A stretch of DNA of 64,000 nucleotides from an uncultured Thalassotalea sp. Lineage in GTDB: Bacteria; Pseudomonadota; Gammaproteobacteria; Enterobacterales; Alteromonadaceae. The notes under the pieces are model-generated. The model made no database searches and had not been told where the DNA came from. It saw only the letters and a program-made list of their open reading frames with translations. Below, one piece after another: positions 26,971 through 37,512 of this stretch. The DNA lies in assembly GCA_947492575.1 (NCBI GenBank), contig CANLNK010000002.1:593304-657303 (forward strand), written 5' to 3'. Made by a program: the position numbers and the translations under genes. Within the stretch, counting starts at the first letter, position 1. Each line of letters opens with the position of its first letter.

Positions 26971-27027
26971 AAATCAGTAACTTTTTAACAGTGAGCTATT
27001 AGCTCAAAAGTAAATCGATAATGCGGG

Positions 27028-27597
27028 CTACTTACCTGCTCGCGAAACGTACTCGCCGCTTCGTGTATCAACTTTAACAACTTCGCCAATTTGTACGAAA
27101 AGAGGAACACGTACTACAGCACCTGTGCTTAAAGTTGCTGGCTTACCACCAGTACCTGCAGTATCACCTTTTAGGCCTGGGTCTGTTTCAGTAATTTCCA
27201 ACTCAACGAAGTTAGGCGGTGTAACGGCAATTGGATTACCATTCCAGAATGTGATCGTACAAAGGTCACCTTCAACTAACCACTTCGCCGTGTCGCCAAT
27301 TGCTTTTTCGTCCGCAGCAACTTGCTCAAAAGTTTCATTATTCATAAAATGCCAGAATTCACCGTCGGCATATAAATAACCTAAATCTGAATCCATTACG
27401 TCAGCGCCTTCAACCGATTCGCCTGATTTAAATGTTTTCTCTAGTACTTTACCAGAGATTAGTTTACGAATTTTTACACGGTTAAATGCTTGGCCTTTAC
27501 CTGGCTTAACAATTTCGTTTTCTAAAATGTTACAAGGTTCGCCGTCTATCATTAATTTAAGACCAGCTTTAAATTGGTTTGTACTAAAAGAAGCCAT
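27028..27597 (-). CDS. efp: Elongation factor P
   Basis: EF-P relieves ribosome stalling at polyproline. The start is the ATG at 27597 ([19 protein letters not shown]), giving 189 residues (E. coli 188); the frame is open further upstream but without support. Domain I has the modified lysine in [11 protein letters not shown] (Lys34), and the C-terminus has the OB-fold motif [23 protein letters not shown]. Lys34 is the residue beta-lysylated by the EpmA/EpmB/EpmC pathway, and epmB is divergently transcribed only 37 bases away. Confidence 0.97.
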   Translation of the reverse strand: MASFSTNQFKAGLKLMIDGEPCNILENEIVKPGKGQAFNRVKIRKLISGKVLEKTFKSGESVEGADVMDSDLGYLYADGEFWHFMNNETFEQVAADEKAIGDTAKWLVEGDLCTITFWNGNPIAVTPPNFVELEITETDPGLKGDTAGTGGKPATLSTGAVVRVPLFVQIGEVVKVDTRSGEYVSRAGK

Positions 27598-27634
27598 AAT
27601 TACTCGCTTTACTTTCGAGAGATTGAAATAACAA

Positions 27635-28651
27635 ATGCCGCAGATAATAACCCAAATCGAACCACAATTGCACACTTCTTGGCAAAAAGAGTTAGCTGAT
27701 GTGGTAACAGATCCTTTGAAATTGCTGCAGAATCTCGAAATTGATCCCGAAAGCTACCAAACGCACTTTTCTGCGCGAAAATTATTCCCTGTCCGCGTAC
27801 CTAAGCCATACCTAAAGCGTATTAAAAAAGGGGACTTTAATGACCCTTTGTTAAGACAAGTAATGCCATTAAGTGATGAGTTCACTGAGATGCCGGGATT
27901 CAATGCAGATCCGCTCGAAGAACATGATACGGTTGCAGAAGGCTTGCTTCACAAGTACAAGCATCGCGTATTGATGATCGTCAAAGCTGGTTGTGCAGTC
28001 AATTGCAGGTACTGCTTCAGACGCCACTTTCCGTATCAGGACAACAGCCCAAACAAACAGCGCTGGCAAGAGGCGCTTGACTATATTGCCGCGCACCAAG
28101 AAGTAAATGAGGTCATCTTTAGCGGTGGAGATCCTATGATGGCGAGTGATTCACACCTAACTTGGCTAGTAAACCAACTCGCAGCTATCCCGCATTTGAA
28201 GAGATTAAGAATTCATACACGTTTACCTGTTGTGATCCCACAACGTATTACCGATGAGTTTGTTCAGTTGCTAGCTACCACCCGTCTAAAACCGACGATC
28301 GTATTTCATATCAATCACGCTAATGAAATCGACGAAGAGGTCGTCGCGATGGCGAACAAGCTTCGCAGTAAACATATTCCAATGTTTAACCAAAGTGTCT
28401 TACTCAAAAACGTCAACGATACACCTGAAGTACTTGCCCTACTGAGTGAGACTTTATTCGACGCAGGTATCCAACCTTACTACCTGCACTTGCTCGATAA
28501 AGTCCAAGGGGCCGCGCATTTTGATTTAACAGAAACTGAAGCAAGGCAAATTGTTCAGCAACTAATGGCTATTTTGCCAGGTTTTTTGATGCCTAAGCTC
28601 GTACGTGAAATTGCTGGGGAAGCTAACAAAACCCCTATAAATTTGGCATAA
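27635..28651 (+). CDS. epmB: EF-P beta-lysylation protein EpmB (lysine 2,3-aminomutase-like)
   Basis: Radical SAM enzyme of 338 residues (E. coli 342), converting (S)-alpha-lysine to (R)-beta-lysine for attachment to EF-P. The CxxxCxxC cluster motif is CAVNCRYC (Cys120, Cys124, Cys127), followed by the SAM-binding GGDPMM and the PLP-binding region near [16 protein letters not shown]. It starts 37 bases from efp on the opposite strand, so the two genes share a promoter region. epmA and epmC are not in the window. Confidence 0.95.
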   Translation: MPQIITQIEPQLHTSWQKELADVVTDPLKLLQNLEIDPESYQTHFSARKLFPVRVPKPYLKRIKKGDFNDPLLRQVMPLSDEFTEMPGFNADPLEEHDTVAEGLLHKYKHRVLMIVKAGCAVNCRYCFRRHFPYQDNSPNKQRWQEALDYIAAHQEVNEVIFSGGDPMMASDSHLTWLVNQLAAIPHLKRLRIHTRLPVVIPQRITDEFVQLLATTRLKPTIVFHINHANEIDEEVVAMANKLRSKHIPMFNQSVLLKNVNDTPEVLALLSETLFDAGIQPYYLHLLDKVQGAAHFDLTETEARQIVQQLMAILPGFLMPKLVREIAGEANKTPINLA

Positions 28652-28681
28652 TACCGCCATTCAAACTTAAGAAAGAAACTC

Positions 28682-28987
28682 ATGTCTGAAGCCGTTAACC
28701 AACAACTTATCGATAATATTTCTATCATTCTAAAAAAATCACTTTCTGCTGATGCAACTCTGGCTGCATTACGCGAAGAAAAAAAGGCCGGTTTTGCCGC
28801 AATTTTTAAGCAAGAAGCAGGCTTTAAATGTACAGCTAACACGTTTCAGCCATACGTAGAAGAAGTCGCAGATGACTTACTTATCTGGCAGAAAACTCCT
28901 AGTGAGAAAAATCTGATTCCGCTAGTGAAGAAAATTGAACAGCTATTTACCGTGCTGAATAATTTTGAGAATTCATACACAGACTAG
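28682..28987 (+). CDS. Small hypothetical protein downstream of epmB
   Basis: A 101-residue soluble helical protein beginning MSEAVNQQLIDNISIILKKS, with AAIFKQEAGFKCTANTFQPY in the middle and an acidic helical C-terminus. I do not recognise the family. It starts 30 bases after epmB behind an AAGAAAG-type ribosome site, so it is probably co-transcribed. A perfect bidirectional terminator follows. A role with EF-P modification is possible from position only. Confidence 0.7.
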   Translation: MSEAVNQQLIDNISIILKKSLSADATLAALREEKKAGFAAIFKQEAGFKCTANTFQPYVEEVADDLLIWQKTPSEKNLIPLVKKIEQLFTVLNNFENSYTD

Positions 28988-29042
28988 CACTTGTTTAATC
29001 GCTGTAGTCTCAAAACTACCGTTTACTATCGTTTGAAAGATA

Positions 29043-29074
29043 AAAAGAAAGGCTGCAATTGCAGCCTTTCTTTT
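29043..29074. terminator. Perfect bidirectional terminator
   Basis: AAAAGAAAGGCTGCAA (29043-29058) is the exact inverse complement of the following 16 bases, ending in TTTCTTTT. It separates the convergent genes ending at 28987 (plus) and 29130 (minus). Confidence 0.9.
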
Positions 29075-29129
29075 CATAAAGTCGATTAGCCGCTCTCTCT
29101 GAAGATGCTGCGACTTCATATCTATCTCA

Positions 29130-29630
29130 TCACTTTGTCGGTAAGTAAGACTTGAATGTCGACTTGAACCAATCATCCAGCATGCGTTTTTCATAGCCTA
29201 ATGATTCGTTGCTGTAGCGCGATCTGACATGACTTAAAAAATTCATATCTTTTAGCTCAACTTCTGCTGATTGAAGCATTTGTTTTTGACCGTCTAAAAG
29301 CTCGTATTCAAAATCGATACTTGGAATAAAGATCTGTCTTACAATACGGATAGGCTGAGTGCGACCAAACTCTACATTACCAGCCAAATCAAGATCAGTG
29401 ACTTTCAGTACTAGTTCATAGTCAGCTGGCAACTGCTCTGCTAACTCACTAAAATGCTCTTCTAGTGATGTAAGTGTGCGCTCTCTGAATCGTTTTTTCG
29501 ATTCATTAGCTGGTTTTACATCTCTAAATTTCTCTGGCTCTTGCCAGTCAACGCTGACAGTACCTGCTTGAGTTAGTGCAGGTAAACATAAGGTTGCGGC
29601 AAGTAAACTGCCTAATAATTTTAATTTCAT
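29130..29630 (-). CDS. DUF3016 family exported protein (paralogue 3)
   Basis: 166 residues from the ATG at 29630, which has GGAG seven bases upstream. The signal peptide ends at LTQAG. The mature part has the shared pattern VSVDWQEPEKFRDVKPANES, LAEQLPADYELVLKV, DLDLAGNVEF and a C-terminal YEKRMLDDWFKS. The function of DUF3016 is unknown. It lies 25 bases after the next paralogue on the minus strand and ends the cluster. Confidence 0.82.
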   Translation of the reverse strand: MKLKLLGSLLAATLCLPALTQAGTVSVDWQEPEKFRDVKPANESKKRFRERTLTSLEEHFSELAEQLPADYELVLKVTDLDLAGNVEFGRTQPIRIVRQIFIPSIDFEYELLDGQKQMLQSAEVELKDMNFLSHVRSRYSNESLGYEKRMLDDWFKSTFKSYLPTK

Positions 29631-29655
29631 CTCGAAACTCCAATTGCCAGTACAA

Positions 29656-30171
29656 CTACTTTTCAGTGTCACTTTCTTTCAGGTTAGCCAGTAATTCTTT
29701 ATAAAACCAGTGGCTAAGTAAATTCTTCTCATATGGAAACGCACGATGGCCTAACTGGCTATTGGTATTCATCATAAACGCCTTTCCTTTTGCCTTAGTC
29801 TCTCGCTTATCAACAACTTGCCCTTTGTCATCCATAAGTGTGTAGCTAAACGACATATTCGGATAAAACATGTCTTTTATCACTCGAATTTCTTGGCCAT
29901 TTACGAACGTTATTCTGCCAGCGAGATCAACATTGTCGACATCCATCGTGAGTTTGTATCCATGAGGTAACTGTTCAGCAAGTTTGTTGAGGTGATTGCT
30001 CATTTCCTTGAAAAAACGTTGTTGAAACTTACTTTTTGCCTCGTTTGCCGCTCGGAGATCTCGATATTTTTCAACATTACTCCAGCTAACCTCTACAGGC
30101 ATTGACGCAGAGCTTGCAAAAGTGATTAGCAACAATGGTAAAATTAAGGATATCGCTAATAATTTCTTCAT
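29656..30171 (-). CDS. DUF3016 family exported protein (paralogue 2)
   Basis: 171 residues with a signal peptide (MKKLLAISLILPLLLITFAS). The same family pattern: VEVSWSNVEKYRDLRAANEA, LAEQLPHGYKLTMDV, NVDLAGRITF and YEKNLLSHWFYKELL. It forms a two-gene unit with the paralogue at 29130 and is separated from the first paralogue by a terminator. No catalytic motif is visible; conserved Trp, Asp and Gly residues suggest a small beta-rich periplasmic domain. Confidence 0.82.
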   Translation of the reverse strand: MKKLLAISLILPLLLITFASSASMPVEVSWSNVEKYRDLRAANEAKSKFQQRFFKEMSNHLNKLAEQLPHGYKLTMDVDNVDLAGRITFVNGQEIRVIKDMFYPNMSFSYTLMDDKGQVVDKRETKAKGKAFMMNTNSQLGHRAFPYEKNLLSHWFYKELLANLKESDTEK

Positions 30172-30256
30172 AATATCTATTCCTCGCCAGTGTGTTATTA
30201 ACGGTAAATATTTCGTTTTACATTCATAATCTGAATTAACTACAAATTATGACCAT

Positions 30257-30283
30257 AAAAAAAGCTGCAAGTTCGGCAGCTTT
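30257..30283 (-). terminator. Intrinsic terminator between DUF3016 units
   Basis: AAAGCTGC and GCAGCTTT (30261-30268 and 30276-30283) pair around a seven-base loop; seven T follow on the minus strand. It closes the DUF4136-DUF3016 unit upstream. Confidence 0.85.
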
Positions 30284-30317
30284 CTTAAAAAGATATTATA
30301 AAATGTAAAGCGGTGAA

Positions 30318-30875
30318 TTATGTCCAATCCCTTGGTAAGAACGTGAAATCGAACCACTCTTCAAGCATTTGTTGCTCATAATTCAAAAACGTCTCTTCTA
30401 ACCCTTGCGATTCGTTCAAAAAGTCGACCTTTTTGAGGAGGGAGCCACCAGCTTTGACAATACTTTCTGAAATTAATTGTTCACCATCGAAGTTTTGCGT
30501 AACAAGTTTATAAGTAAACTTAATTTTCGGGTATTCGTCACTGGTAATTTCACGACGCTTTTCCCCTGCATTTTCGATTACCACGCCGGCAAGGTCTAAG
30601 TCGTACACTTTGACTCTAAGTACTTGTTCCTCAGGTAAACCTGAAGCTAATGACGAAAGTTTGTCTTGAATTGTGTCAAACACTTCGCGCTGAAACTCTT
30701 CCTGGGGCATCGCAGAATGGGCAATATCTTGATACTTTTCGCTATTAAGCCACTCAATTTCAACCTTTGCAGCTTGGATTGGCATTGTGAAAAAGCTTGA
30801 AAGCGCAACCAAAGCGAAAAGCGGTTTAGTAAAAAAAGAAAAGACGCCTAACGCCTTACTAGTAAATGTTTTCAT
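30318..30875 (-). CDS. DUF3016 family exported protein (paralogue 1)
   Basis: 185 residues with a long hydrophobic N-terminus ending TMPIQA. Family pattern: VEIEWLNSEKYQDIA, LSSLASGLPEEQVLRVKV, DLDLAGVVIENAG and YEQQMLEEWFDFTFL. It is the most diverged of the three. It begins 15 bases after the DUF4136 lipoprotein gene, so the two are co-transcribed. Confidence 0.82.
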   Translation of the reverse strand: MKTFTSKALGVFSFFTKPLFALVALSSFFTMPIQAAKVEIEWLNSEKYQDIAHSAMPQEEFQREVFDTIQDKLSSLASGLPEEQVLRVKVYDLDLAGVVIENAGEKRREITSDEYPKIKFTYKLVTQNFDGEQLISESIVKAGGSLLKKVDFLNESQGLEETFLNYEQQMLEEWFDFTFLPRDWT

Positions 30876-30890
30876 AATAATTGTCTTTAT

Positions 30891-31466
30891 CTATCTATTC
30901 GACGCGATGTATTGGGATAGCACGCTGTCTACTATTTTAGACGCACGTTGTTCCCGCTGCACTGGGCTTAGCTCTTCATGTACAAAGCCTTGCACCGCAC
31001 CACGCCAAATTCGTTGATGGCTTTCTACATCTTGAATATAGATAAGAAAACTTCCTTTTTCCAAGTCCTCAAGAACTGTTAAGCCAGGTGAAACGCCAAA
31101 GCGTTCATTGATCGTTTCATCGCTAAAGTCAGCTTCCAGTGCCAGCGCGAAGCCGACAACAAAGTCACTCGACTGAGTGTCAGTAGACAAATGATAACCA
31201 GCATCAATTAAACGCTTTGCTATAACTCTCTCATATACCTCGTATATATTCCCTAGTTCCTCTGTTCTAAGTTGAGGAGAATATAAATGAACAGGAGAAA
31301 TAGAGAACTTGCTACCTTGTTCGTACTGCTTTTCAATATCAGTAACGCTAGAGCTTGCCAGCTGCTCTCTTTTAAGAGCGCTGTAATCAGCTTCCGAATT
31401 TACTTGTACACAGCCTATTAAGGTCATTACTAAACAAGATGCGATTACACGAGTTATTACTTTCAT
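30891..31466 (-). CDS. DUF4136-like lipoprotein
   Basis: 191 residues. The signal peptide ends in the lipobox LIGC (Cys19), giving a lipid anchor; no Asp follows the Cys, so the outer membrane is likely. The domain has the alternating pattern of DUF4136/LPP20-like proteins (VIAKRLIDAGYHLSTD, SDFVVGFALAL, FLIYIQDVESHQRIWRGAVQG). It is the first gene of a unit with a DUF3016 protein, 15 bases apart. The function is unknown; envelope homeostasis is a guess from location. Confidence 0.78.
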   Translation of the reverse strand: MKVITRVIASCLVMTLIGCVQVNSEADYSALKREQLASSSVTDIEKQYEQGSKFSISPVHLYSPQLRTEELGNIYEVYERVIAKRLIDAGYHLSTDTQSSDFVVGFALALEADFSDETINERFGVSPGLTVLEDLEKGSFLIYIQDVESHQRIWRGAVQGFVHEELSPVQREQRASKIVDSVLSQYIASNR

Positions 31467-31718
31467 TATTGATACCGATTGCGATGAGTTTCACTCAGTA
31501 TAGACTGTTAATTGTACCGACATGTTCCGTATAATTCACGTAAATATCCGAAATTACTGCTCAAAATATAGCAATAAAGCCGATAAACAGAATATTATTT
31601 AATCAAACTAGATTACACTCAGATAAATTTTGCAGTAGGAGAAACTAGTTATCACAGTAATTTTACGATAACGTTAAAACACTCAATACGTTATTTTTTC
31701 GCCAGTCTGGAGAATTAT

Positions 31719-32297
31719 ATGTGCGGTAGAATCAATGTCATCGATGATCCTCTTTGCCAGCTTGTTAGCGACGTTTTGGGTATCAACTTTGCTACTGAAT
31801 CTAATTCAGATCTCTGCCCGTCCCAAAAAGTTGCCACCATCATCCAGCCGGGCCACTTTCAGCAGTTAAACGCTGACTGGGGACTAAATACACACTGGCA
31901 ATCTTCTTTATTGATTAATGCCAGAGCGGAACAAGTCGCCAGCAAACCCACTTTTAAGGATGCATTTGTCCATAGTCGATGCTTAGTACCCTGCAATGGG
32001 TGGTACGAATGGAAGTCAGTTACGACTGATAACAAAGCACAAAAACAAAAGTATTTGTTTAGTCATAGCGACAATGAACCTTTCTATATGGCCGGTATTT
32101 TGTTTAACCCTGAATCTCCGCAGCTTGTCACGTTAACAACTCAGGCAAGAGATCATTGCAACGACTATCATCACCGAATGCCAGTGCTCATTCCAAAAGA
32201 AGAAATCAGCGCATGGTTTGATACGCCATCGCATCAATTAGACGAACTGATGCACAACGGTACTACAACAACAATAAAAATCGCTAAGGTAGCTTGA
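31719..32297 (+). CDS. SRAP (SOS response-associated peptidase/HMCES) family protein
   Basis: 192 residues starting MCGRINV: Cys2 is the conserved residue that, after Met removal, forms a thiazolidine crosslink with abasic sites in single-stranded DNA. Other family marks are LLINARAEQVASKPTF (Asn and Arg), CLVPCNGWYEWK (active-site Glu) and HHRMPVLI (active-site His). It protects abasic sites during replication. GGAG seven bases before ATG supports the start. No clear LexA box is visible upstream. Confidence 0.92.
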   Translation: MCGRINVIDDPLCQLVSDVLGINFATESNSDLCPSQKVATIIQPGHFQQLNADWGLNTHWQSSLLINARAEQVASKPTFKDAFVHSRCLVPCNGWYEWKSVTTDNKAQKQKYLFSHSDNEPFYMAGILFNPESPQLVTLTTQARDHCNDYHHRMPVLIPKEEISAWFDTPSHQLDELMHNGTTTTIKIAKVA

Positions 32298-32474
32298 TAA
32301 AGGCTTTTCACTAGATATTCAGTCGCGATACATACTTAAGCCTACCCAACACATCAAGCCCTGTTTATCAGCAATAACTTATCGATAAACGGTAACTTTT
32401 TATTGAAAAAAGTCAACCCATTGATATATTGTGTAGTAATTAACGTCCTGATAGTCCTTATTGAATTGTAACGA

Positions 32475-33035
32475 ATGGATAAAATAATCAAAATTAGCAA
32501 ACTAGCTAAATTACTTGTCTTGGCTGCTGGCACTATTCAAGCGTCAATATTTCTTTATTTTGCATTCGTGAACGCTAGCCCGACGCTCACCAAACAAAGT
32601 TTCGGTGATAATAGTGTTAATTTATCTGCCATCCATGAGAAGTGGCTAAGCTATGCACAATTATTAGAGAACGCAGGTATCAATAGCTTTTGGATACTGG
32701 GTAGCTTCGACTTTGTCGTACAAATAGTCATTTTCATCTTTTTGTTTAAGCTTTTTAAGCTATATGAAAAGGGAATTATTTTTAGTACTCAAAACTGCAG
32801 GTACCTTCAATTTATTGGAACAACGATGCTAGCTTACGGTTTAGCGATGATCTTTCTTCCGTCTTTAACATCTGCATTCATTAACACTTTCTTCAGTTAT
32901 CCCAAAATAGAAATCAATTACTATTTGGGCAGCAACGAAATCAGTCAATTAATATGGAGCTCTGTCATACTCGTGATTTCATGGATAATGAAAGAAGCCT
33001 GTTTAATGAAAGAAGAACAAGGGTTGGTGATATAG
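32475..33035 (+). CDS. DUF2975 membrane protein
   Basis: 186 residues with four hydrophobic segments (KLLVLAAGTIQASIFLYFAF, DFVVQIVIFIFLFKLF, FIGTTMLAYGLAMIFL, SVILVISWIM). The layout and the GIIFSTQNCRYLQFIG segment match DUF2975. Genes of this family usually precede a small Xre regulator, and here the stop TAG overlaps the GTG start of such a gene by one base. It is probably a membrane partner controlling the regulator's activity. Confidence 0.82.
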   Translation: MDKIIKISKLAKLLVLAAGTIQASIFLYFAFVNASPTLTKQSFGDNSVNLSAIHEKWLSYAQLLENAGINSFWILGSFDFVVQIVIFIFLFKLFKLYEKGIIFSTQNCRYLQFIGTTMLAYGLAMIFLPSLTSAFINTFFSYPKIEINYYLGSNEISQLIWSSVILVISWIMKEACLMKEEQGLVI

Positions 33036-33256
33036 TGTCGATCATTGTTAACCTCGATGTTGTCCTTGCACAAAGGAAAATGAAACTCAAAGATCTTTCC
33101 GAAGAATTGGGTATCACTGTCTCTAATTTATCCGTGCTAAAAAGTGGAAAAGCGAAGGCAATTAGATTTACAACCTTAGACGCCCTTTGCGAAGCGTTAG
33201 ACTGCACACCTGGCGACATCCTTCAATATCAACCGTCTAAACATACCGAAGAATAA
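33035..33256 (+). CDS. Small Xre-family (YozG-like) HTH regulator
   Basis: 73 residues from GTG 33035: MSIIVNLDVVLAQRKMKLKD, then LSEELGITVSNLSVLKSGKA, the recognition-helix region, and ALDCTPGDILQY. This is the standard short Cro/CI-type domain found with DUF2975. An upstream ATG in frame (32954) would overlap DUF2975 by 82 bases and gives no family-like N-terminus, so GTG is preferred. The one-base overlap suggests translational coupling. Confidence 0.88.
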   Translation: MSIIVNLDVVLAQRKMKLKDLSEELGITVSNLSVLKSGKAKAIRFTTLDALCEALDCTPGDILQYQPSKHTEE

Positions 33257-33281
33257 ACGACTCTCATAAGGACAAGATGAC

Positions 33282-33794
33282 ATGGAAAGTATTCTTTTTA
33301 TCGTTGTGCTGTGCGGTATTTCATTTGTTTTCACCCATTTTTTTCAAATAAAGGTCCGAAAGAAAAAACTGTTTACTAGTAAGGTCATATTGCCTACCGA
33401 ACGCAATATCAATTTGCCGCTACGCAACTTGTCGACTTTATACAAAAAAAAGCAACTTAACGAAGAAAAGGATAAGCGCTTAGTAGACAACGCAATACTC
33501 CTTGTACAGGCTAACTTCTCCGACCCGTACTTCAATGGCGAAGCGTTAGCCAGCAAACTGAACACGAGCCAACGGAATCTTCAAAGAAAGTTTAAAGCCG
33601 TGAAACAATCCTCTCCCAGTAAAATTATTAGAGAGTTGCGACTAGAGTTTGCGGTGTCTCAGCTGAACGAGGGAAAGACGATTAAATCTGTCGTATTTGA
33701 TAGTGGCTTTTCTTCCCAGTCATATTTCAACAAATGCTTTAAAGCCCGTTTCGGGTGTACCCCCTCCGAATTTCTCTATGAACGAAATGGTTAA
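33282..33794 (+). CDS. Membrane-tethered AraC-family regulator
   Basis: 170 residues. A single N-terminal membrane segment (MESILFIVVLCGISFVFTHFF) is followed by a basic stretch and a linker. An AraC DNA-binding domain follows from about residue 65: two HTH motifs, around GEALASKLNTSQRNLQRKF and IKSVVFDSGFSSQSYFNKCF, then FGCTPSEF. There is no ligand-binding or phosphoacceptor domain; the DNA-binding part resembles that of hybrid histidine kinases and adenylate-type AraC proteins. It may receive its signal through the membrane from DUF2975 or the PDZ protein. It starts 25 bases after the Xre gene; AAGGA lies about 10 bases upstream of ATG. Confidence 0.85.
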   Translation: MESILFIVVLCGISFVFTHFFQIKVRKKKLFTSKVILPTERNINLPLRNLSTLYKKKQLNEEKDKRLVDNAILLVQANFSDPYFNGEALASKLNTSQRNLQRKFKAVKQSSPSKIIRELRLEFAVSQLNEGKTIKSVVFDSGFSSQSYFNKCFKARFGCTPSEFLYERNG

Positions 33795-33841
33795 CACTGA
33801 GTTAGTAATACTTTTTCCTAATCAATAGACTTATTACTATA

Positions 33842-34042
33842 GTGACATTGGATAACAATTCCTCGACAGGCGTTATTTTTAAAAGAGTTGTCGCGTATTT
33901 ACCATTTTTCAATCATTTCTCTGATGCCAATATAGCCTCCATCGCAAACGCCAGTAAGAACAAAATACTTGCCGTTGTTAAGAACCTAAACATGAATGCG
34001 AAGGAAATTGAAGATGCTTTAAATGCATTTTCCAATCATTAA
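33842..34042 (+). CDS. Orphan small protein (66 residues)
   Basis: GTG start at 33842 (TTG at 33848 also possible), with no good ribosome site. The sequence (VVAYLPFFNHFSDANIASIA, then KNKILAVVKNLNMNAKEIED) is amphipathic and helical, not recognised. It lies 47 bases after the AraC gene and 18 bases before the PDZ gene, in the same orientation, so it is likely part of the same transcript if real. Confidence 0.45.
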   Translation: MTLDNNSSTGVIFKRVVAYLPFFNHFSDANIASIANASKNKILAVVKNLNMNAKEIEDALNAFSNH

Positions 34043-34060
34043 TAAGTAAGGAGAAGAAGT

Positions 34061-34402
34061 ATGTTTCGTTTATTAATTTTAGTAATAGTTGCCGGCTTTT
34101 GTATGACAGGTAATGCCGCTGATAAAAAAGAGTTGGGCTTCAAACTTGATGTAACTGTTAAGGGGTTCTTTTCGCCAGAAGTAACAACGGCGACTGTCCA
34201 GTCTGTTACTCCTGATTCACTGGCCGAGACATTGGGCGTTAGAGCGGGCGACAGGTTAATATCAATCGTTGATTGTAAAATTCCGGGCTGTCCTGCCAGC
34301 GTAGCAAAAGACTATATATCGCAGGATATTGGCACTAAAGTTACTTTTGAGTTTATCTCAGAAGCCGGAACCAATTATACAATTGCTATACCGCTACAGT
34401 AA
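34061..34402 (+). CDS. Small secreted PDZ-domain protein
   Basis: 113 residues with a signal peptide ending GNAA (about residue 20). The rest is one PDZ domain: VQSVTPDSLAETLGVRAGDRLISIV fits the PDZ core, here with a Cys pair in DCKIPGC. No protease domain is attached. AAGGAGAAG before ATG is a very strong ribosome site. It closes the DUF2975-Xre-AraC pocket and could be its periplasmic ligand-binding component. Confidence 0.82.
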   Translation: MFRLLILVIVAGFCMTGNAADKKELGFKLDVTVKGFFSPEVTTATVQSVTPDSLAETLGVRAGDRLISIVDCKIPGCPASVAKDYISQDIGTKVTFEFISEAGTNYTIAIPLQ

Positions 34403-34407
34403 CCAAC

Positions 34408-34433
34408 AAAAAACCCGCCGAAGCGGGTTTTGT
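34408..34433. terminator. Bidirectional intrinsic terminator
   Basis: AAACCCGC and GCGGGTTT (34411-34418 and 34423-34430) pair around CGAA. On the minus strand the stem is followed by six T. It follows the PDZ gene and could also end groEL transcripts. Confidence 0.8.
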
Positions 34434-34463
34434 CAAAATGGTTTAGCACATTCTTACGTAGAG

Positions 34464-34543
34464 AAAAGCGGTTAGTTCAAGGCATTTCAAGCGAAGCATA
34501 CAAACAGTATGTGAGCGAGAAATAACGGCGAAACTACCGCTTT
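34464..34543. repeat. Palindromic intergenic element A, after groEL
   Basis: An imperfect hairpin of about 80 bases. Outer arms begin AAAGCGGT and end ACCGCTTT; the centre is GCATACAAACAGTATG followed by TGAGCG. The central motif matches element B between groEL and groES (36408-36444). Confidence 0.6.
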
Positions 34544-34556
34544 AATCAAGTAAAAA

Positions 34557-36487
<1,931 letters not shown>

Positions 36488-36778
36488 CTATTCTACGATT
36501 GCTAAGATATCAGCTTCAGAAAGAATCAGTACTTCTTCACCGTCAATCTTTTCAGTTTTCACCCCGTAACCTTCGTTAAAAATAACTTGGTCACCAACTT
36601 TAACGTCTAATGCGCGAACCTCACCGTTTTCAAGAATGCGACCGTTACCCACAGCAACGACTTCACCGCGAGTTGATTTCTCAGCAGCGCTACCAGTTAA
36701 AACGATACCGCCAGCAGATTTTGACTCTACTTCTTTACGCTTGATGATTACGCGATCGTGTAATGGACGAATGCTCAT
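36488..36778 (-). CDS. groES: Co-chaperonin GroES
   Basis: 96 residues: [38 protein letters not shown] (mobile loop) and [15 protein letters not shown]. It forms the heptameric lid of GroEL. An AGGAGAG ribosome site precedes ATG. A heat-shock-type promoter candidate lies in the 92-base gap to fxsA. Confidence 0.98.
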   Translation of the reverse strand: MSIRPLHDRVIIKRKEVESKSAGGIVLTGSAAEKSTRGEVVAVGNGRILENGEVRALDVKVGDQVIFNEGYGVKTEKIDGEEVLILSEADILAIVE

Positions 36779-36822
36779 TGATTTCTCTCCTGAGAATAAA
36801 TTGTTATTAAATAGTTGGATAA

Positions 36823-36850
36823 TAAATAGGGCCGTATTTTTTCAATACAA
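36823..36850 (-). promoter_or_regulatory. Possible sigma-32 promoter of groES
   Basis: On the minus strand, CCCTATTTA (36823-36831) matches the sigma-32 -10 consensus CCCCATTTA in eight of nine bases. TTGTAT (36845-36850) is a weak -35 with a 13-base spacer. The spacing is right for sigma-32 but the -35 is poor. Confidence 0.4.
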
Positions 36851-36870
36851 CCCCTAAATCTTACAAAATT

Positions 36871-37380
36871 TTAATCTTTACGCTCGTATTCGCCATCAAT
36901 AGTACTTCCTTGATGGACGTGGTGTTGGGCGCGATCAAAACTGTCTTGTTTTTGATGCTGAAAAGGCTGCTGTTCTTGTTCAAAGTGAAAGCTTGATTGG
37001 CTAAACCCTGCGCCGCCAACAGATTGCACCGACAAATGCTGTTGAACGCTACTAACCAATGCCTTTCTAACTTGCGGAATCAGCAGCGAAAGACCAAACG
37101 CATCTGTAACAAAACCCGGCGTTACTAGCAGTACTCCAGCGACAAGTAACAATAAACCGGCAACAATTTCTTCTGAAGGCATCTCACCCTGTGCCATCTT
37201 GTTTTGTAAATTTTGCACTGTAGCAAGTCCTTGTGCTTTTACATTTTTAGCACCAAGCCACGCAGTAACGATAACAATGGCAACGGTTGGCCATGCACCA
37301 ATTAAGCTGCCAACTTGCATTAAAACAGCAATTTCAATGATAGGAACAACGATAAATAAGAAGAATAAAACGCGAAACAT
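36871..37380 (-). CDS. fxsA: FxsA family membrane protein
   Basis: 169 residues, three to four membrane segments in the first 110: MFRVLFFLFIVVPIIEIAVL, AWPTVAIVIVTAWLGAKN, and IVAGLLLLVAGVLLVTPGFV. This is the FxsA domain, named for suppression of F exclusion of phage T7. The Gln/His-rich C-terminal tail is cytoplasmic. It lies upstream of groES on the same strand and diverges from cutA, the common gammaproteobacterial layout. Confidence 0.92.
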   Translation of the reverse strand: MFRVLFFLFIVVPIIEIAVLMQVGSLIGAWPTVAIVIVTAWLGAKNVKAQGLATVQNLQNKMAQGEMPSEEIVAGLLLLVAGVLLVTPGFVTDAFGLSLLIPQVRKALVSSVQQHLSVQSVGGAGFSQSSFHFEQEQQPFQHQKQDSFDRAQHHVHQGSTIDGEYERKD

Positions 37381-37512
37381 AATGTCACCTAAAAATCTTG
37401 TTGAAACTTATATGGGGGTTATCGGGTCTTTTTCAACCACAACACAAATCGGTGCATTGCGACAACCAAAATGGTAAAACTAGCGTATTAGCCCTAGCTA
37501 ACCTGAGTAATT

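Noticed and set aside
27597-27675. Extended efp start overlapping epmB
   Set aside because: The frame is open but the family N-terminus begins at the ATG 27597, and the extension covers the divergent promoter region.
32954-33034. ATG start for the Xre regulator inside DUF2975
   Set aside because: It would create an 82-base overlap and a non-family N-terminus; the GTG at 33035 fits the family exactly.
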